Origin: an uncultured Chlorobiaceae bacterium
Lineage (GTDB): Bacteria > Bacteroidota > Chlorobiia > Chlorobiales > Chlorobiaceae
NCBI GenBank assembly: GCA_903917955.1
Contig: CAIXCO010000321.1
Location: 1-35,748, forward strand
Length of the DNA stretch: 35,748 nt
Reading direction: 5' to 3'
Shown piece by piece: positions 20,534-29,561 of this stretch (position 1 is the stretch's first letter; the number at the start of each line of letters is the position of its first letter). The translations under genes and the position numbers were made by a program. The notes under the pieces are model-generated. The model did not search any database, had not been told where the DNA came from, and saw nothing but the letters and a program-made list of their open reading frames with translations.

Positions 20534-20564
20534 AAAAAAAGCCTGCATGATGCAGGCTTTTTTT
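20534..20564. terminator. Bidirectional rho-independent terminator between the kdnA-like gene (+) and tRNA-Cys (-)
   Basis: aaaaaaa GCCTGCA tga TGCAGGC ttttttt: perfect 7-bp stem with A tract on one side and T tract on the other. Confidence 0.9.
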
Positions 20565-20569
20565 GTTGC

Positions 20570-20643
20570 TGGAGGCGAAGAGCGGACTCGAACCGCTGTA
20601 GAAGGTTTTGCAGACCTCTGCCTAACCACTCGGCCACTTCGCC
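20570..20643 (-). tRNA. tRNA-Cys (anticodon GCA), with encoded CCA
   Basis: Reverse complement: GGCGAAGTGGCCGAGTGGTTAGGCAGAGGTCTGCAAAACCTTCTACAGCGGTTCGAGTCCGCTCTTCGCCTCCA. 7-bp acceptor GGCGAAG/CTTCGCC, anticodon loop CTGCAAA, T-loop GGTTCGAGTCC, discriminator U73, then CCA. Confidence 0.95.
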
Positions 20644-20789
20644 GTTTCAAGAGTGTCAAGGTAAGAAAAAAGTTATTCTTTACAAATAATCAACCCCCTA
20701 TTTGTGGTTTCAACTGATAAACCTTATTATTATCGCCACATTGGCGTATTGGTGCGCTGATAAGTCGCTGCTTTTTATTAAGGTAAAGC

Positions 20790-21098
20790 TTATAATCTCG
20801 ACTCGTCGTAAGCCTCGATTTCACGTTCAATCCTTGCGCCGTCACTGTTCAGAGCCACCTTAAGATCGTAATCCATCTGCAGACCGAACCAGAACTGCGG
20901 TGGGGTACCGAAATAGCGGGCAAGGCGAAGGGCTGTTTCGGCGGTGATGCACCGTTTACCCGCAACAATATCGTTGATTCGCCAAACAGGAATCCGCATA
21001 TCTTCCGCCACTCTGTTCTCGCTGAGGTTCATGGGGGTGAGGTACTCCTCAAGCAGAACCGTTCCTGGATGAAGCGGCAATATTTTTCTGACAAGCAT
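20790..21098 (-). CDS. HigA-family (XRE/addiction module) antitoxin-like protein, no cognate toxin seen
   Basis: LHPGTVLLEEYLTPMNLSENRVAEDMRIPVWRINDIVAGKRCITAETALRLARYFGTPPQFWFGLQMDYDL is a typical HigA/VapI HTH. Confidence 0.88.
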   Translation of the reverse strand: MLVRKILPLHPGTVLLEEYLTPMNLSENRVAEDMRIPVWRINDIVAGKRCITAETALRLARYFGTPPQFWFGLQMDYDLKVALNSDGARIEREIEAYDESRL

Positions 21099-21141
21099 TG
21101 ATGAATTTCCTCATGGTAACCTGAATTTGCAATCTTTGAAC

Positions 21142-21276
21142 TCATGTACAATAGCTTACCATTTTTTTATTGATTTCACGCACGTTATTCTTCCATTTTT
21201 CAACAGAAGTTTTTTTTGCATCGACTCTCAATCGCATATTCACCCTTGGAGCTCTTGAGGATTTTGGTGAAATCAT
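21142..21276 (-). CDS. Possible 44-aa basic small ORF upstream of the HigA-like gene (speculative)
   Basis: MISPKSSRAPRVNMRLRVDAKKTSVEKWKNNVREINKKMVSYCT, read by hand. Below the ORF-track cutoff. No recognised homology. Confidence 0.2.
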   Translation of the reverse strand: MISPKSSRAPRVNMRLRVDAKKTSVEKWKNNVREINKKMVSYCT

Positions 21277-21495
21277 TGCCAGAAATCAAAAAAACAGCTT
21301 AATTTTGCGCACAGCCTACAGGAATCGGGTGTTGGCAAGGGAATAAAAGGGGACGAGTGAATATGTTGCAGCGGACGGGATAAAATGGTTGGCAGACTAA
21401 AAAACAACTTCCCTCTTGCCCATTAATTTTTAAATAACTATATAACGATACACGATAAATTATTTGTTGGATTTCATTGAAAAGAGGGGCAAGCT

Positions 21496-22950
21496 ATGGC
21501 AAAAGTTGTTGTTTTAGGAGCTGGAATTTCAGGTCATACAGCAGCTTCGTTTCTCAAAAAAAAACTTGGCAAGCACCATGAGGTTGTGGTTGTTACTCCA
21601 AACGCCTACTATCAGTGGATTCCTTCAAACATCTGGGTTGGTGTTGGCCGAATGACGATTGATGATGTACGGTTTGAACTTAAAAAAGTGTATGACCGTT
21701 GGGGCATCATTCTCAAACAGGCAAAAGCTGTTGAAATCCATCCGGAAGGTGAGGGTGAGGGTGCAAAGGGGTATGTGACGATTGAGTATACGGATGCCTT
21801 GCGCTGTGGGCAGAGGGAGTTGGTTGACTATGATTTTCTGGTCAATGCGACAGGCCCAAAGCTCAATTTTGATGCTACAGAGGGTCTTGGCCCCGATAAA
21901 AACAGCTTCTCGGTCTGTACCTATAACCATGCCGCACATGCCTGGGAACATCTTCAGGACAACATAAAAAAGATGAAGGCTGGTCAAAAGCAGCGGATTC
22001 TCATTGGCACTGGCCATGCAATGGCAACCTGCCAGGGTGCGGCCTTCGAATACATATTGAATGTGGCTTATGAAATCTCAAAGCTCGGCCTCAGTGACAA
22101 GGCGCAGATTACCTGGCTCTCCAATGAGTATGAGCTTGGTGATTTTGGTATGGGTGGCGCTTTTATCAACAGGGGAGGATACTACACCCCGACGAAGGTT
22201 TTTACAGAATCCATTATGGCCGAGTACGGAATTAACTGGATAAGACGCGCCGGTGTCCATAGCGTTGAACCAGGCAAGGCGCATTACGAGACTCTTAGTG
22301 GTGAAAATTTAACACAGGAGTTTGATTTTGCCATGCTCATCCCCTCATTCTCAGGTGTTGGACTTACCGCTTATGATAAATCAGGAGCTGATATTACAGA
22401 AAAGATGTTTGCACCGAACAAGTTTATGAAAGTTGATGCAGATTATACTGCCAAACCTTTTGAAGAGTGGGAGGCTGATGACTGGCCTTCGATTTACCAG
22501 AATCCGATGTTCAAAAACATCTATGCTCCCGGTATTGCCTTTGCCCCTCCACACCCGATTTCAAAACCCATGTCGAGTCCGAGTGGACGCCAGATTTTTC
22601 CGACAGCGCCGCGTACCGGTATGCCCGCAGGTGTCATGGGTAAAATTGTAGCGCTCAATATTGCCGAGAAAATTCAGGGTGCAGAGGAGCATCGCCACAA
22701 AGCCTCAATGAGCCGGATGGGGGCCGCATGTGTCGTATCCGCCGGATTTGGTTCGTTTGATGGTTTGGGTGCATCAATGACTCTCTTTCCAGTTGTACCC
22801 GACTGGAGCAAGTATCCTGAATGGGGGCGTGACATGAACTACTCCCTTGGCGAGGCTGGTCTTGCAGGACATTGGCTGAAGGTCATTCTGCACTATCTGT
22901 TTTTCCACAAAGCAAAAGGCTACCCGTTCTGGTGGTTGATCCCTGAATAA
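21496..22950 (+). CDS. Sulfide:quinone oxidoreductase-family flavoprotein (SQR)
   Basis: VVVLGAGISGHTAASFLKKKLGKHHEVVVVTPNAYYQWIPSNIWVGVG, DFLVNATGPKL, MATCQGAAFEY and GAACVVSAGFG (candidate redox Cys positions). Good RBS-like gagggg upstream. Confidence 0.88.
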   Translation: MAKVVVLGAGISGHTAASFLKKKLGKHHEVVVVTPNAYYQWIPSNIWVGVGRMTIDDVRFELKKVYDRWGIILKQAKAVEIHPEGEGEGAKGYVTIEYTDALRCGQRELVDYDFLVNATGPKLNFDATEGLGPDKNSFSVCTYNHAAHAWEHLQDNIKKMKAGQKQRILIGTGHAMATCQGAAFEYILNVAYEISKLGLSDKAQITWLSNEYELGDFGMGGAFINRGGYYTPTKVFTESIMAEYGINWIRRAGVHSVEPGKAHYETLSGENLTQEFDFAMLIPSFSGVGLTAYDKSGADITEKMFAPNKFMKVDADYTAKPFEEWEADDWPSIYQNPMFKNIYAPGIAFAPPHPISKPMSSPSGRQIFPTAPRTGMPAGVMGKIVALNIAEKIQGAEEHRHKASMSRMGAACVVSAGFGSFDGLGASMTLFPVVPDWSKYPEWGRDMNYSLGEAGLAGHWLKVILHYLFFHKAKGYPFWWLIPE

Positions 22951-22986
22951 TGGGTATTTTGCAACCAATCTTAAATTTGAAAACCT

Positions 22987-23145
22987 ATGGGCACGAATAA
23001 AGTCAAGGCATATTATGACGAGGCTTATCCGCCGGTACCTTCGAAGGGGACACTCTACTGGCGGAAGAACTTGTTGTGGCAACTCGTTCGATTCGTTGTT
23101 TTAAATGTCAAAATTATGCGAATTGTTGTCGGTGGTCACTCCTGA
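22987..23145 (+). CDS. 52-aa small ORF directly downstream of the SQR gene
   Basis: Read by hand: MGTNKVKAYYDEAYPPVPSKGTLYWRKNLLWQLVRFVVLNVKIMRIVVGGHS*. Same strand, 36 nt after the sqr stop, below the ORF-track size cutoff. Confidence 0.55.
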   Translation: MGTNKVKAYYDEAYPPVPSKGTLYWRKNLLWQLVRFVVLNVKIMRIVVGGHS

Positions 23146-23151
23146 TTTTTT

Positions 23152-23742
23152 TCAGTAGTGCACTGCTGCGTAGAAAATGTTTTTTTTAATCTCGCTGATC
23201 ACAAACTGGTAACTTTCCCGATCTTTCCACCAGAGTACCCTGTGCCACCACAAAGGGCTGGTAGAGACCAGAATAAATTTTTTGGGAGATCCTTTAAATG
23301 CCCGACTCCATGTTTGATGAAGTCGGAGCATGTGTGGGGGGTCGCTGACGACAATTGCACTTTTCCATCCATTCCTCTCCATCGTTATCGACGTGTTTAT
23401 TGCTTCATCCCAGGTCGTTGTTGATTTGGTATCAATTATGATCGCTTTTTTCGGGATTCTGAGCGCGATCATGCGTCGTTCGCGCCAATTGGGGTGAGTG
23501 GGTCGATAAAATCGCCCGTCAATGCCCGTCAGAAGAATGTGGGCAGCATACCCAGCATTGTAGAGTTCCGCCCCTTTTCGTACCCTGAGCCCATTATCAC
23601 CTCCCAGCACAACAATGACATCACTTTTTTCTGGATGAGTAGCATGTTGCGAAACAAGTATGCCAAGGCTTAAAAAAAAGAGAGCGGCGACTACGCTTGC
23701 CGAAAAAAAAGCTATCAGTGCACGCTTTAAAAAACGTTTCAT
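23152..23742 (-). CDS. YdcF/SanA/ElyC-like (DUF218) membrane-anchored protein
   Basis: N-terminal TM segment, then DVIVVLGGDNGLRVRKGAELYNAGYAAHILLTG, DTKSTTTWDEAINT and SAIVVSDPPHMLRLHQTW. Confidence 0.85.
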   Translation of the reverse strand: MKRFLKRALIAFFSASVVAALFFLSLGILVSQHATHPEKSDVIVVLGGDNGLRVRKGAELYNAGYAAHILLTGIDGRFYRPTHPNWRERRMIALRIPKKAIIIDTKSTTTWDEAINTSITMERNGWKSAIVVSDPPHMLRLHQTWSRAFKGSPKKFILVSTSPLWWHRVLWWKDRESYQFVISEIKKNIFYAAVHY

Positions 23743-24020
23743 AGAGAGGATTGGAGGGTTAGTATCCCGTCATGCAACTGGTGTCGAGTGGATGATCGAC
23801 ATTTTGATTGCCTGCATCGACGGATAATAATCAATTTTTGAAAGCTTGCCGCAGGTTTGCCGATACGTGGAAAATATCTGTTGTTGCTGATCGATATTTT
23901 TACAAGAAAAACAAAGGATTATGTGGCGTTATTTTATTATATTTTTTGTTTTTAAGGTCTTTTTTTGAGAGTGGTCTTGTTGCATTTTTTTTGCAAAAAC
24001 AGAGTATCTTGGTTGGGATA

Positions 24021-26102
24021 ATGACAATGAGAGCGAACGATAATTATGACGCAGAGGGGTTTTCTGCTGAAAGAGAGGGCATTGCAATGCGTGAGCGAGT
24101 CTTTACCAAAGTGATGGTCGAGAGTCTCCCTGGCTCTTTTTCTATCAGTGATGCCAACGGGCAACTGGTCTGGTGGAACACCTATTATCGCGAGCAAATT
24201 CTCGGAAAAGATGAGCGAGAGATGTTTTTGACCAATGCGTTGGAGGTATTTCATCCCGATGACCGCGCGTTGGCATTGGAAAAAATGCTGAACGTTTTGA
24301 ACCTCGGCATTGAACAGAACGACGAAGCGAGGCTCTTGCTTCGGGGCGGACCGAAATTCCAGTGGCGCATGATAACGGGCAAGAGAATAATCGTTGATGG
24401 GGAGCCCTTTGTTGTTGCAGTTGGTATCGATATCTCTGAGCGCAAGCGGTTTGAAGCCATAGCAGCATTTCGCATTAGCCTTTACGACATGGTGGAGAGC
24501 GCTTCCTTGGAGGAGCTGATGCAGGCCACCATTGATGAGGTTGAGCGCCTGACGGAGAGCTCCATTGGTTTTTTTCATGTTGTTGCTGACGATCAGACGA
24601 CATTTTCAATACGTATATTCTCAACAGCTACGCAAATGGTGGATGAAGAGCGACGCAACACCTCCCAGAGCGAAGCTGAGTTATTGTCCGATGCGATACA
24701 AAAGAGAGAGCTGGTTATTGACAATAGGTACAACCGGTCACCACATTGCGGTGGTGCGACGGATGATGACTCCGCCATCCAGCGGAGCCTTTTTCTTCCC
24801 CTGACGCAGGGCGATGCAGTCACAGCACTCCTTTGTATTCGAGGCAAGGCTTACGATTATGATGAGGATGATGCACTGATGGTGAGCATCCTCTTGAATT
24901 TTGCCTGGGATATTGTCTCTCGTAAACGTGCAGAGTTATCGGAACAAAAGATACAGGAGGCATTGGTCCAGTCTCAAAAAATGCAATTGGTTGGTCAGCT
25001 TGCTGGAGGTATCGCTCACGATTTCAATAATGTGCTGGGGGTGATTCTCGGCAACGTGGAGATAGCCATACACCAGTTGGATATTGAAGGGCCGCTTATG
25101 GGAAATATGAAAGCTATTCTTAGGGCGACTGAACACTCCTCAACTCTCTGCAATCAACTCGTCGCTTTTTCACGCAAGCAGTGCGTGATGCCATTGGTTC
25201 TCGACCTTAACGTCATGGTTGAGAGGATGCTTGTCGTTCTGAGGCGGCTCATTGGCGAAAATATCTCCCTTGTGTGGATTCCCGGCAATCAGAGTACTTC
25301 GATCAAGATTGATCCTGCACAAATCGACTTGATTCTTGGTAACCTTTGTGTCAATTCAAGGGATGCCATCGATGGTATTGGAAAAATTACCATCGAAACC
25401 AGCAGGACTCATGTCTATAAGGCTGAATGCGCTACTGGTCACTGCTGTAAGGTGCCGGGCGATTATGTGACTCTTTCCGTAACTGATAATGGCTGCGGGA
25501 TTGCAAAAAAAGATCAACCTCATCTCTTCGAACCTTTTTTCACAACAAAAGAGAAGAGAATCGGTACTGGTATGGGTCTTGCAACCATTTATGGAATCAT
25601 CAAGCAGAATAGTGCATCTATCGAATGCTTGAGCGAGCCTGGCAGGGGAACTACCTTTACCATCTGGTTTCCACGTTCTATCGGTTATGCTGACCCGAAT
25701 GAGAGCGACCTTTCGTTGCCACTTGATCAAAATAAAGAGGTGGTACTGCTTGTTGAAGATGAACCTGATATTCTGAGTATGTGCAAGCTCATGCTTGAAA
25801 AAGGCGGCTATACGGTACTCGATGCAGCTTCACCGAGTGAGGCGATCCGGATTGCCGAAGGGCACAAGGGCGAAATTCAATTGCTTGTAACTGATGTTGT
25901 GTTGCCTGAGATGAACGGGTGCGACCTTTCAAAAAGAGTCCAGGTAACATCACCAAACCTTAAAACCCTCTTTATATCCGGTTACCCCCCCGATATCGTT
26001 GAGAATGAAGGAGTGCTTGACCCGGATGTTAACTATCTCCAGAAGCCCTTTCCCATCAAAACGCTTCTTGCTGCCGTTCATAAAATGCTCAATCCACCAT
26101 AA
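24021..26102 (+). CDS. Hybrid sensor histidine kinase/response regulator (PAS-GAF-HisKA-HATPase-REC)
   Basis: PAS (SISDANGQLVWWN...ISERKRFE), GAF-like region, H-box GGIAHDFNNVLGVILGN, N/G boxes NLCVNSRDAID, DNGCGI and GTGMGLATIYGI, and C-terminal REC VEDEPDIL...VTDVVLPEMNG...LQKPFP. ORF track starts at 23808; 24021 is a more likely start. Confidence 0.92.
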   Translation: MTMRANDNYDAEGFSAEREGIAMRERVFTKVMVESLPGSFSISDANGQLVWWNTYYREQILGKDEREMFLTNALEVFHPDDRALALEKMLNVLNLGIEQNDEARLLLRGGPKFQWRMITGKRIIVDGEPFVVAVGIDISERKRFEAIAAFRISLYDMVESASLEELMQATIDEVERLTESSIGFFHVVADDQTTFSIRIFSTATQMVDEERRNTSQSEAELLSDAIQKRELVIDNRYNRSPHCGGATDDDSAIQRSLFLPLTQGDAVTALLCIRGKAYDYDEDDALMVSILLNFAWDIVSRKRAELSEQKIQEALVQSQKMQLVGQLAGGIAHDFNNVLGVILGNVEIAIHQLDIEGPLMGNMKAILRATEHSSTLCNQLVAFSRKQCVMPLVLDLNVMVERMLVVLRRLIGENISLVWIPGNQSTSIKIDPAQIDLILGNLCVNSRDAIDGIGKITIETSRTHVYKAECATGHCCKVPGDYVTLSVTDNGCGIAKKDQPHLFEPFFTTKEKRIGTGMGLATIYGIIKQNSASIECLSEPGRGTTFTIWFPRSIGYADPNESDLSLPLDQNKEVVLLVEDEPDILSMCKLMLEKGGYTVLDAASPSEAIRIAEGHKGEIQLLVTDVVLPEMNGCDLSKRVQVTSPNLKTLFISGYPPDIVENEGVLDPDVNYLQKPFPIKTLLAAVHKMLNPP

Positions 26103-26226
26103 TCATACAGATCGAGTTCCGGATTTTTTTTTCATTACCGGTTGCAGCTTTTAATTAAAGCGAGTTTTTCATAAATTAGCAGCGTCAAAAAGTTAGCGGG
26201 TTCGAAAACCTTTTTTCAAAAAAACG

Positions 26227-27270
26227 ATGAAGCCATCGCTTTCTTTGTTTCTGCTTTTTTTAGTTATTCTTACAGGCTGTTCGGCTCAAAATGGAGAGAA
26301 AAAAGTTGATGCGCACTCTCCAAAGGGCAAATTGCAGATCGGTTTGGTTTTTGATGTCGGTGGCCGGGGCGACAAATCATTCAATGATTCAGCCTATAAT
26401 GGTCTTGAAATTGCCAAGGCCAAGCACGGCGTAAATTTTATCTCCATTGAACCACAGGGAGAGGGAGCTGATCGTGAGGCCGCTTTACGCCAGATGGCCG
26501 TGGATCCCGATATAGGGTTGATTATCGGTGTTGGTATGCTTTTCAGTGAAGATATTACCACCATTGCGGCGGAATTTCCTGATAAAAAATTTGTCTGCAT
26601 TGATTATATTCGTCAGCCGAAAGTTGTTATGCCAGCAAATCTCCAGGGAATTGTTTTTGAAGAGAAAAAAGGATCTTTTCTGGCAGGAGCCCTTGCTGCA
26701 CTGGTTACCAGAACAAAGACTGTCGGTTTTATTGGAGGGATGGAGTCAAGCGTCATCAAAAAATTTGAGATTGGCTTTATTGAGGGTGCTCGCTTCATAA
26801 ATCCTGCAGTCAGGGTTATTTCAGGCTATATCGGCATGACTGGAAGCGCATTCGCCGATCCCGCCAAGGGCCGCGAACTTGCACTTGGTCAATATGGACG
26901 GGGGGCAGACATTGTTTATCAGGCAGCCGGAGCCAGCGGACTCGGTGTTATCGAAGCGGCAAGGGAGAGCAAGGCGCTTGTTATCTGTACCGACCGCGAT
27001 CAGGAGCCAGAAGCTCCAGGATTTGTACTGACAAGTATGACCAAGTCGGTTGACAGGGCCCTCTTGAAAACGGTAGAAACTGTCCTTGACGGTAGTTTCA
27101 AGGGTGGTGTTGTTTCGGTATTCGGTCTGAAAGATCGTTATACAGATTATGTCTACAACGAAAAAAACGCATCATTGATCGGCATAAAAAATCATCAACA
27201 ACTGGAGGATATCAGAAAAAAAATAGTAACCGGGGAAATTGTTGTCGATGAGACCGCCGTTGTACAATAA
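26227..27270 (+). CDS. BMP-family (PnrA-like) substrate-binding lipoprotein
   Basis: Signal peptide with lipobox LTGC; LQIGLVFDVGGRGDKSFNDSAYNGLEIA; TVGFIGGMESSVIKKFEIGFIEGA; DIVYQAAGASGLGVIEAA. Confidence 0.9.
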   Translation: MKPSLSLFLLFLVILTGCSAQNGEKKVDAHSPKGKLQIGLVFDVGGRGDKSFNDSAYNGLEIAKAKHGVNFISIEPQGEGADREAALRQMAVDPDIGLIIGVGMLFSEDITTIAAEFPDKKFVCIDYIRQPKVVMPANLQGIVFEEKKGSFLAGALAALVTRTKTVGFIGGMESSVIKKFEIGFIEGARFINPAVRVISGYIGMTGSAFADPAKGRELALGQYGRGADIVYQAAGASGLGVIEAARESKALVICTDRDQEPEAPGFVLTSMTKSVDRALLKTVETVLDGSFKGGVVSVFGLKDRYTDYVYNEKNASLIGIKNHQQLEDIRKKIVTGEIVVDETAVVQ

Positions 27271-27280
27271 TGGTTGCAAA

Positions 27281-27311
27281 AGCTGTCAGTAAGCACTGAT
27301 GGCTTTTTTTT
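27281..27311 (+). terminator. Rho-independent terminator after the BMP lipoprotein gene
   Basis: AGCTGTCAGT (27281-27290) pairs with ACTGATGGCT (27295-27304; two G-U pairs), followed by a run of T. Confidence 0.8.
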
Positions 27312-27358
27312 GTGAGCGGAAAAATGAAGGATTGTTAATTGATTGAAGTACAATACTG

Positions 27359-28351
27359 GTGAATAAAAAAATCCTTGTAACCGGGGCAACTGGTTTTATT
27401 GGTTCGAGTCTTGTGAAAAAGCTGACTTTAACTGACGATGAAGTTTCAATTCTTGTCCGAAAAAATTCGGATTTAACATCACTCACCGATGTTTTGCACA
27501 AGGTCAAGCTTGTCTATGGCGATATTACCGACCGGGCTTCGCTGGACCGGGCGCTGCAAGGCATTGATCTTGTCTATCACTCTGCAGGTCTTACCTATAT
27601 GGGTGACAAGAAAAATGCACTGCTCTATAGAATCAATGTCGAAGGTACCCGCAATATTTTGCAGGCATCTGCCGCTGCTGGTGTTACAAGAGTTGTGCAT
27701 GTCAGCTCCATAACTGCGGTAGGAATTGCTTTCGACAAAAAACCGGTCGATGAATCCGTTATTTGGAATTTTCACCAGATCGACCTCGAATATGCCAGAA
27801 CAAAACACCTTTCAGAAGTAGAGGTGGCCGAAGCGATCAAAAAAGGGCTGGACTGTGTTATTGTTAATCCCGCTTTTGTCTTTGGCGCAGGAGACATCAA
27901 TTTCAATGCCGGACGCATTATCAAGGATATTTACAACAAAAAGCTTCCGTTTTATCCTCTCGGAGGGATTTGTGTGGTTGATGTTGAGATTGTTGCCGAA
28001 ACCATCATCACCGCCATGAAAAAGGGGAAGACGGGGGAGCGTTACATTCTTGGCGGTGAAAACGTTTCATACAAGCAGCTTGCTGATACTATTTCAAGGA
28101 TTACCGGCGCACCAAGGGTTCGTTTCCCCCTTCCGTTCTGGATGGCTAAAATACTGAAACTGGCGCTTGATCTTTATAAAAACAAGAACCGGATATCCAA
28201 GCTGTTCAATATGTCAATGTTTGGGGTCGCCTCTCATTTCCTCTATTTTGATTCCGCCAAGGCTACGCGTGAGTTGAATATGCAGTATCAATCCCATGAA
28301 CACAGCATTCGCAACGCCTACGAGTGGTATCGTGATCGCAAAATGCTGTAG
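27359..28351 (+). CDS. NAD(P)-dependent extended SDR (epimerase/dihydroflavonol-reductase-like), GTG start
   Basis: KILVTGATGFIGSSLVKKL, YHSAGLTYMGDKKNALLYRINVEGTRNILQAS and YARTKHLSE (YxxxK). Confidence 0.88.
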   Translation: MNKKILVTGATGFIGSSLVKKLTLTDDEVSILVRKNSDLTSLTDVLHKVKLVYGDITDRASLDRALQGIDLVYHSAGLTYMGDKKNALLYRINVEGTRNILQASAAAGVTRVVHVSSITAVGIAFDKKPVDESVIWNFHQIDLEYARTKHLSEVEVAEAIKKGLDCVIVNPAFVFGAGDINFNAGRIIKDIYNKKLPFYPLGGICVVDVEIVAETIITAMKKGKTGERYILGGENVSYKQLADTISRITGAPRVRFPLPFWMAKILKLALDLYKNKNRISKLFNMSMFGVASHFLYFDSAKATRELNMQYQSHEHSIRNAYEWYRDRKML

Positions 28352-28384
28352 AGATCCCCTTGCCGGAGCTCGTAGTACAAGTCC

Positions 28385-29173
28385 TCACGGTTTCCGGCAA
28401 AAAAGCATCATCCTTGGCGAATCATTTTCAAGAAACGGTTCGCCCTGGTAGTTGCCTGCAATGGAAACCACCGAAAATCCCGCATCCAGAAGCATTGAGA
28501 GAATCTCCTCCTTACCGTAAAGCCTTACCGATTCAGAAAAAGTAAGCTGTTTTCTTTTTGGGGGGGTAATGGTGATGGTTTTGGTAATCCTGTCATCCTC
28601 AAACGCACGCTCTTCATGAATCATCAGATTGCCGACAGTTTTCAGTGAGTGAGGTACCAGATTCCGTGCAAGAGGAGTAGGATTAAGAAGGTCAAGAACG
28701 TACCATCCGCCCCCTTTAAGCGCATCATAAGCTTTCCTGAGCACCAACCGGTCATCTCCTTTCTGTTCAAAATAGCCGAAACTGGTAAAGAGCTGAACGA
28801 CAAGATCAAAATGAGGGTCGGCAGGAATATGGCGCATGTCACAGCAGGTAAGGATGAGCTGCAACTGGTTTTTAAGCGCCTCTTTCCGCGCCTCTTCAAG
28901 CAGAAATGGTGAAAGGTCATTTCCAGTGACTGTGCAGCCGAGCCGGGCAAGCTCAAGCGCATGTCGGCCTGCGCCACACGCTATGTCGAGTACCGATAGT
29001 GAGGTCAGCTCCTTGTGTTCAAGGCCGGAAAGGGAGAGAATGGTTTGAATGCAGCGTGCAGCTTCATCACTGTCGCGGTGGCTGTAAACTTCAAGATAGA
29101 GCGGATGGTTGAACCACTCTTCAAACCAGGGTGACGAAGGGTTCGTTTCCAAACCATCAGGATAATTCGCCAT
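28385..29173 (-). CDS. Class I SAM-dependent methyltransferase
   Basis: LSVLDIACGAGRHALELARLGCTVTGNDLSPFLLEEAR and FDLVVQLFTSFGYF. Confidence 0.88.
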   Translation of the reverse strand: MANYPDGLETNPSSPWFEEWFNHPLYLEVYSHRDSDEAARCIQTILSLSGLEHKELTSLSVLDIACGAGRHALELARLGCTVTGNDLSPFLLEEARKEALKNQLQLILTCCDMRHIPADPHFDLVVQLFTSFGYFEQKGDDRLVLRKAYDALKGGGWYVLDLLNPTPLARNLVPHSLKTVGNLMIHEERAFEDDRITKTITITPPKRKQLTFSESVRLYGKEEILSMLLDAGFSVVSIAGNYQGEPFLENDSPRMMLFCRKP

Positions 29174-29254
29174 GCTGAAGTGAGAAAAAAGGTGAAAAAG
29201 CAGGTGAGATTCAGGGCATCGCAGGATGCCCTGACTACGTATCGGGGGGTATAC

Positions 29255-29449
29255 TTACTTTGCGTAATCGGTGATTGCCTTTGCAAGAATCACTTGATCA
29301 TTCTCTCCGTTGGGAATACGGACGTTCTTTTCAATGAATTTCCATGCATTGGTTTTTTCTGATTTCACAGAAAAAATAACTTTTGCACACTTGAAATCAC
29401 TGGTACCCGTTTTTTTGCCTTTATCTGCAAACGATTGTTTCTTTGCCAT
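29255..29449 (-). CDS. Small basic protein resembling DUF4295
   Basis: MAKKQSFADKGKKTGTSDFKCAKVIFSVKSEKTNAWKFIEKNVRIP. MAKK start and KxAKxI..VKSxKTxA..F.E pattern resemble DUF4295 as remembered. Confidence 0.6.
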   Translation of the reverse strand: MAKKQSFADKGKKTGTSDFKCAKVIFSVKSEKTNAWKFIEKNVRIPNGENDQVILAKAITDYAK

Positions 29450-29561
29450 GAGTCTTAAAGTAGTTCTTTAGGTTAAGTGCGGATCTTTTTTTCTGCCAAA
29501 AAGAACATGAAGGTAATAAAAATTTTAGAGATAATCAAGCATCCGCATCCATGAATTGTTT

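Noticed and set aside
20560-21100. Genomic-island integration at tRNA-Cys
   Set aside because: No integrase, no direct repeat of the tRNA 3' end and no mobile genes nearby.
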